Part shown: piece after piece, positions 15,101-17,202 of the stretch
Layout: every line of letters starts with the position of its first letter
Numbering within the stretch: the stretch's first letter is position 1
Notes under the pieces: generated by a model
What the model was told of the DNA's origin: nothing
Databases searched by the model: none
What the model saw: the letters and a program-made list of their open reading frames with translations, nothing else
Assembly (NCBI GenBank): GCA_964428805.1
Contig: CAYRZF010000048.1
Coordinates: 1-17,202 of the forward strand
Reading direction: 5' to 3'
Length of the DNA: 17,202 nt
Source of the DNA: CAYRZF01 sp964428805
GTDB taxonomy: Bacteria; Methylomirabilota; Methylomirabilia; Rokubacteriales; CSP1-6
Made by a program: the position numbers and the translations under genes

Positions 15101-15215
15101 GGAGGAGGCGAGGCAAGCCCGGCGCCAGAAGTTCGGCGTCACGCGGGGTGGGAGTCAGGCTGTGCAGGTTGGCAAAGGCGGTAGTTGGGTCGCTGAAGCC
15201 GAGCGAGGCGAGCAA
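12189..15215 (-). CDS. glnE: Bifunctional glutamine synthetase adenylyltransferase/deadenylase
   Basis: GlnE attaches AMP to, or removes it from, a glutamine synthetase tyrosine in response to PII and glutamine. It has two homologous nucleotidyltransferase halves. The N-terminal deadenylase site is GMGKLGGEELNYSSDIDLIF (D222, D224 from the TTG start). The C-terminal adenylyltransferase site is ALGKLGGRELTVGSDLDLFV (D744, D746). Repeated GFSDP/GFADP and APDPD/SPDPD segments reveal the duplication. The 1008 residues from TTG at 15215 exceed E. coli GlnE (946). The same frame stays open upstream, reads like GlnE helix (EALPDDREALGLLAS), and reaches a CTG at 15317 that overlaps the PII stop as CTGA and has GGAGAGG 7 nt upstream. 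The true start is therefore uncertain. PII lies immediately upstream. Confidence 0.95.
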   Translation of the reverse strand: MLASLGFSDPTTAFANLHSLTPTPRDAELLAPGLPRLLRALAGAPDPDMALNNLERLGAVLDRSTFLTTLTSHPGAAHLLATLGGGSQFLSDTLRRHPTFLPWLLEPSAMRQWAKDELAQELDRDLAPFSRPQARWNALRRFKYRHLLRIGSRDLLGDAGLTVTTEELSRLADVCLDAAWRLADSTLRSQHGVPRTATGDDAGLAVVGMGKLGGEELNYSSDIDLIFVYSEDGETSGGPGGTLPNGEYFRRLAREIVAALEGVTDEGYAFRVDLRLRPEGRVGALILSLDGYRDYYARRAEFWERQALIKARACAGDEAVGRRFLELIRPYVYQPGIDRRILTKVRAMKSEIDRSLRARGPGRRVHERLNVKLGTGGIREVEFLVQALQLLYGGDDPWLRERNTLRAIFRLVERGYLPPALGRVLGHGYTYLRTAEHRLQILHEFQTHTLPEEPGALGQLARRMGIALPVGRAAKRFLAEYRAVTRDVHQAFTAFFQSPAGEEQARVRIPSTQALHATGFADPERARQNLRLILEGRPLVPYPEPMGMSLRRLFPVLLDALWQSPDPDEGLNQFERFVSAMGPRAGYLELLADRPDLLLNLVKLCSRGELLTQLLITQPELLTGLADPTQFRTPKREPDFRRALAPVLARALGAADRKDRLRRLKQAEELGITWRWLLGVTDVEGFSRELTALAEAALTAAWLLAVNADVEKYGVPRDSQGGYIPAVIVALGKLGGRELTVGSDLDLFVVYAPDGTTDGEKRIDAHVFYDRAVERLSSLLGDITSAGTVFPVDLRLRPGSKGSGFAASLAAFEQYYREWSDLWERQTLTKARLVGGDPVLGGRVRRLLRTLVYDRGLSSPELKEIREVRQRMEVELGKEAPGRQHVKFGRGGLVDVEFLAQALQLAHGGAKPGVRRANTVSALRALCREGILPEPEGNALLDNYDWLRRVAAALRLFGGRPADTLEAAGPMPSRVAKALDYPGRAELLADYTRRTQEVRAIYERVFST

Positions 15216-15313
15216 ACCGAGCGCCTCGCGGTCGTCGGGCAGCGCCTCGAGGAACCAGCCGCCACTCCCAACGCGGCGCAGCGCCGACTCGACGGCATCC
15301 TCGCGCCGCTTTT

Positions 15314-15652
15314 TCAGATAGCTGCCTCTCCGCGTTCGCCGGTCCGGATGCGCAAGCTCTCGGCGATCGGCAGGACGAAGACCTTCCCGTCGCCGATGGA
15401 GCCGGTCTTGGCCGCGGCGCAGATGGTGTTTACGACCTTGTCCACGAGGCTGTCGGGCACCACCACTTCGATCTTCACCTTGGGGAGGAAGTCGATGGTG
15501 TACTCGGACCCCCGGTAGAGCTCGGTATGCCCCTTCTGCCGGCCGAAGCCGCGGACCTCGGTGATCGTCATCCCGACGATGCCCAGTTCGGTGAGGGCTT
15601 CCTTGACGTCGTCCAGCTTGAACGGTTTGATAATGGCTTCGACTTTCTTCAT
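15314..15652 (-). CDS. glnB: Nitrogen regulatory protein PII (GlnB/GlnK family)
   Basis: PII is a cytosolic trimer that senses ATP/ADP and 2-oxoglutarate and controls GlnE, transporters and other targets. The 112-residue protein starts MKKVEAIIKPFKLDDVKEAL. Its T-loop GFGRQKGHTELYRGSEYTID contains Tyr51, the uridylylation site in proteobacteria, and Gln39, a 2-oxoglutarate contact. The B-loop is KTGSIGDGK and the C-terminus is IRTGERGEAAI. The ATG at 15652 has GAGG 8 nt upstream, in the 14-nt gap after glgA. A longer in-frame extension upstream is not credible because it overlaps glgA and lacks PII homology. GlnB and GlnK cannot be separated by sequence alone; pairing with glnE rather than amtB favours GlnB. 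Confidence 0.95.
   Translation of the reverse strand: MKKVEAIIKPFKLDDVKEALTELGIVGMTITEVRGFGRQKGHTELYRGSEYTIDFLPKVKIEVVVPDSLVDKVVNTICAAAKTGSIGDGKVFVLPIAESLRIRTGERGEAAI
15325..15331 (-). promoter_or_regulatory. Candidate ribosome binding site for an upstream CTG start of glnE
   Basis: The minus strand reads GGAGAGG, then 7 nt, then CTG (15315-15317) in the glnE frame, with the PII stop TGA overlapping the CTG as CTGA. The motif and spacing are good, but it lies inside the PII coding region and CTG starts are rare. The alternative TTG at 15215 has a GAGG about 8 nt upstream. Confidence 0.4.
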
Positions 15653-15666
15653 GACTTCATCCTCGT

Positions 15667-17130
15667 TTATGGGGCGGCGGCCTTGAGGGCTTTCCGGTAC
15701 AGCGAGACGTACTCGCGCGCCGAGGCCTCCCAGGAGAAATCCGCCGCCATCGCGTTCCGGATGAGCCGCGTCCAGAGCCCCGGCTGGCGGTACACCGTGA
15801 GCGCCCGACGGGCGCACTCCAAGAGCGCGCCGTGGCTAAAGGGGGCGAAGCCGAAGCCGGTCCCGGTCTGCTTCCCGGAATCGAATTCGATGACGGTATC
15901 CGCCAAGCCGCCGGTCCAGCGCACGACGGGGATCGTCCCGTACCGGAGGCTAATGAGCTGGCCGAGGCCACACGGCTCGTAGCGGGAGGGCATGAGGAAA
16001 AAGTCCGCACCGGCGTAGATCCGGTGCGCCAGCGCCGCGTCGTAGCCGAGGCTCACCGCGACGCGCCCCGCGTGCTCCCTGGCCGCCTGGCTGAACGCCT
16101 GCTCCAGAGCCGGATCGCCGGTGCCCAGCAGTGCCAGCTGAACTCCCTCGGCCAGGAGCCCGGGGAGGGCATCGAGGACGAGGTTGAGTCCCTTCTGCTC
16201 CACGAGGCGCGTGACCATGCCCAGGAGCGGGACGGGCTCCTGGGCGAGCCCGAGCTCCCCCTGAAGGGCCAGCTTGCACGCGCGCTTCCCCTGGAGGTCC
16301 TGAGCCGTGTATCCCTTCGGAATCGCCGGATCGCTCGCCGGATTCCAGACGTCGTAGTCAATCCCGTTGACCACGCCGTGGAGAACCGGGCTGCGCTCCT
16401 GGAGAACGCCCTCGAGCCCGCAGCCGAACTCCGGGGTCTGGATCTCCCGGGCATACGTCCGGCTCACGGTGCTCAGGAGATCCGAGAAGGCGAGTCCGCC
16501 CTTCAGGAAATTGATCTTCCCGTAGAACTCGATCCCCGCCGGCGTCAAGAGATCCCAGCCCAGACCGGTCATCGGCATGTCGTAATGCCAGAAGACGCCC
16601 TGGTAGGCCAGATTGTGGATCGTGAAGAGAGTCGCGATCTTGGTGAGTGCTGGGTCGTCACGATAGAGCGTTTCCAGGTACACGGGCACCAGCCCCGACT
16701 GCCAGTCGTTGGCGTGGATCACCTGGGGCGTCCAGCCGAGGACGCGGAGCGCCTCCACGGCCGCCCGGCAGAAAAAGACGAAGCGCTCGCAGTTGTCCCA
16801 GAAGTCTCCCTCGGGGGTGCCGTAGAGGCCATCGCGGTCGTAGTAGTGATCCTGGGCCAGGAAATACATCGGAACCTGGCCCATCCGCCCCTCGAGGAGC
16901 GCACCCTCCTGGGTCCGATCACCGATCGGGACTCGAAGGCGGGCGATGACGGGAGTGAGCGCCCCCGCGTGACGCTCCACGCCCCGGAACTTCGGCATCA
17001 ACACGCGGACGTCATGGCCGAGCCGCGCCAGAGCCTTGGGAAGGGCGCCGGCCACGTCGGCAAGCCCACCCGTCTTGGCGAAGGGCTCCACTTCCGGAGA
17101 GATGAACAGAATTCGCAGTCGTTGGGGCAC
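15667..17130 (-). CDS. glgA: Glycogen synthase GlgA (ADP-glucose type, GT5)
   Basis: GlgA transfers glucose from ADP-glucose to the growing alpha-1,4-glucan. The 487-residue protein (E. coli 477) has a GT-B fold. The N-terminal ADP-glucose motif is KTGGLADV (K19). Then come HANDWQSGLVP (139-149), FTIHNLAYQG, and GVVNGIDYDVWNP. The C-terminal domain has GMVTRLVEQKG (R308, K313), and SRYEPCGLGQ (E385) with RYGTIPVVRWTGGL. It starts at GTG with GGAGG 6 nt upstream (17137-17141) and a near-consensus promoter further upstream, so it appears to be the first gene of the run. No other glycogen genes are visible in the window. PII follows after 14 nt. Confidence 0.96.
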   Translation of the reverse strand: MPQRLRILFISPEVEPFAKTGGLADVAGALPKALARLGHDVRVLMPKFRGVERHAGALTPVIARLRVPIGDRTQEGALLEGRMGQVPMYFLAQDHYYDRDGLYGTPEGDFWDNCERFVFFCRAAVEALRVLGWTPQVIHANDWQSGLVPVYLETLYRDDPALTKIATLFTIHNLAYQGVFWHYDMPMTGLGWDLLTPAGIEFYGKINFLKGGLAFSDLLSTVSRTYAREIQTPEFGCGLEGVLQERSPVLHGVVNGIDYDVWNPASDPAIPKGYTAQDLQGKRACKLALQGELGLAQEPVPLLGMVTRLVEQKGLNLVLDALPGLLAEGVQLALLGTGDPALEQAFSQAAREHAGRVAVSLGYDAALAHRIYAGADFFLMPSRYEPCGLGQLISLRYGTIPVVRWTGGLADTVIEFDSGKQTGTGFGFAPFSHGALLECARRALTVYRQPGLWTRLIRNAMAADFSWEASAREYVSLYRKALKAAAP

Positions 17131-17159
17131 GATCGGCCTCCGGGTGCGGGTGCGGGGCC

Positions 17160-17189
17160 ATTATCCCCACCCGGCATCGGGCTTGTCAA
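17160..17189 (-). promoter_or_regulatory. Sigma-70-type promoter upstream of glgA
   Basis: The minus strand has TTGACA (17184-17189, 6 of 6), an 18-nt spacer, then GATAAT (17160-17165, 5 of 6). The predicted start is near 17152-17153, giving a leader of about 22 nt that includes the glgA ribosome binding site GGAGG (17137-17141). This is the best promoter in the window and probably drives glgA and the genes after it. Confidence 0.8.
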
Positions 17190-17202
17190 CCGCGAGTTGG
17201 TC

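Noticed and set aside
15653..15817. N-terminal extension of the PII protein to a start at 15817
   Set aside because: The extension overlaps the end of glgA, has no PII homology, and the ATG at 15652 has a good ribosome binding site and gives the canonical MKKVEAIIKPFK start.

Overview
The window is a GC-rich bacterial chromosome segment (my estimate is mid-60s % G+C) in which every gene I can support lies on the minus strand. LolA, the outer-membrane lipoprotein carrier, points to a diderm. RNase J, PII, a GlnE adenylyltransferase and a proofreading-dead DNA polymerase I occur alongside it. This mix fits lineages near Methylomirabilota/Rokubacteria or former Deltaproteobacteria better than Gammaproteobacteria. 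That placement is an inference from gene content and sequence style, not a phylogeny.

Layout in transcription order (right to left). A near-consensus sigma-70 promoter at 17160-17189 precedes glgA (glycogen synthase), followed by a PII gene with its uridylylation-site tyrosine and by glnE. Then come polA, a small secreted protein of unknown function (9224-9619), coaE, rsmA, rnj (RNase J), ftsK, lolA, yajQ, rimO and pgpA. Most junctions overlap or are a few bases apart (ATGA or GTGA overlaps at glnE/polA, polA/hypothetical and coaE/rsmA). Thirteen genes over about 16.4 kb therefore run in one direction with no recognisable intrinsic terminator. The widest gaps are glnB/glnE (97 nt from the first canonical start), hypothetical/coaE (86 nt), yajQ/rimO (113 nt, with a REP-like inverted repeat and an extended -10 promoter) and rsmA/rnj (50 nt).

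The genes fall into functional groups: carbon storage and nitrogen signalling (glgA, glnB, glnE); DNA replication and segregation (polA, ftsK); RNA and ribosome maturation (rsmA, rnj, rimO); coenzyme A and phospholipid synthesis (coaE, pgpA); and envelope lipoprotein transport (lolA). They look like housekeeping genes sharing transcription rather than one pathway. The exception is glgA-glnB-glnE, which plausibly links carbon and nitrogen status.

The left end (1 to about 740) is accessory. It holds a MazE/MazF-type toxin-antitoxin pair whose antitoxin is intact and whose toxin appears to have lost about 40 central residues in frame. A 57-codon ORF of unknown status sits between pgpA and this pair. 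I found no tRNA, rRNA, CRISPR array, insertion sequence or convincing new multi-gene system. The best leads are the deleted toxin, the secreted four-cysteine protein in the polA-coaE interval, the 50-nt inverted repeat with a near-leaderless promoter before rimO, and the possible CTG start of glnE.
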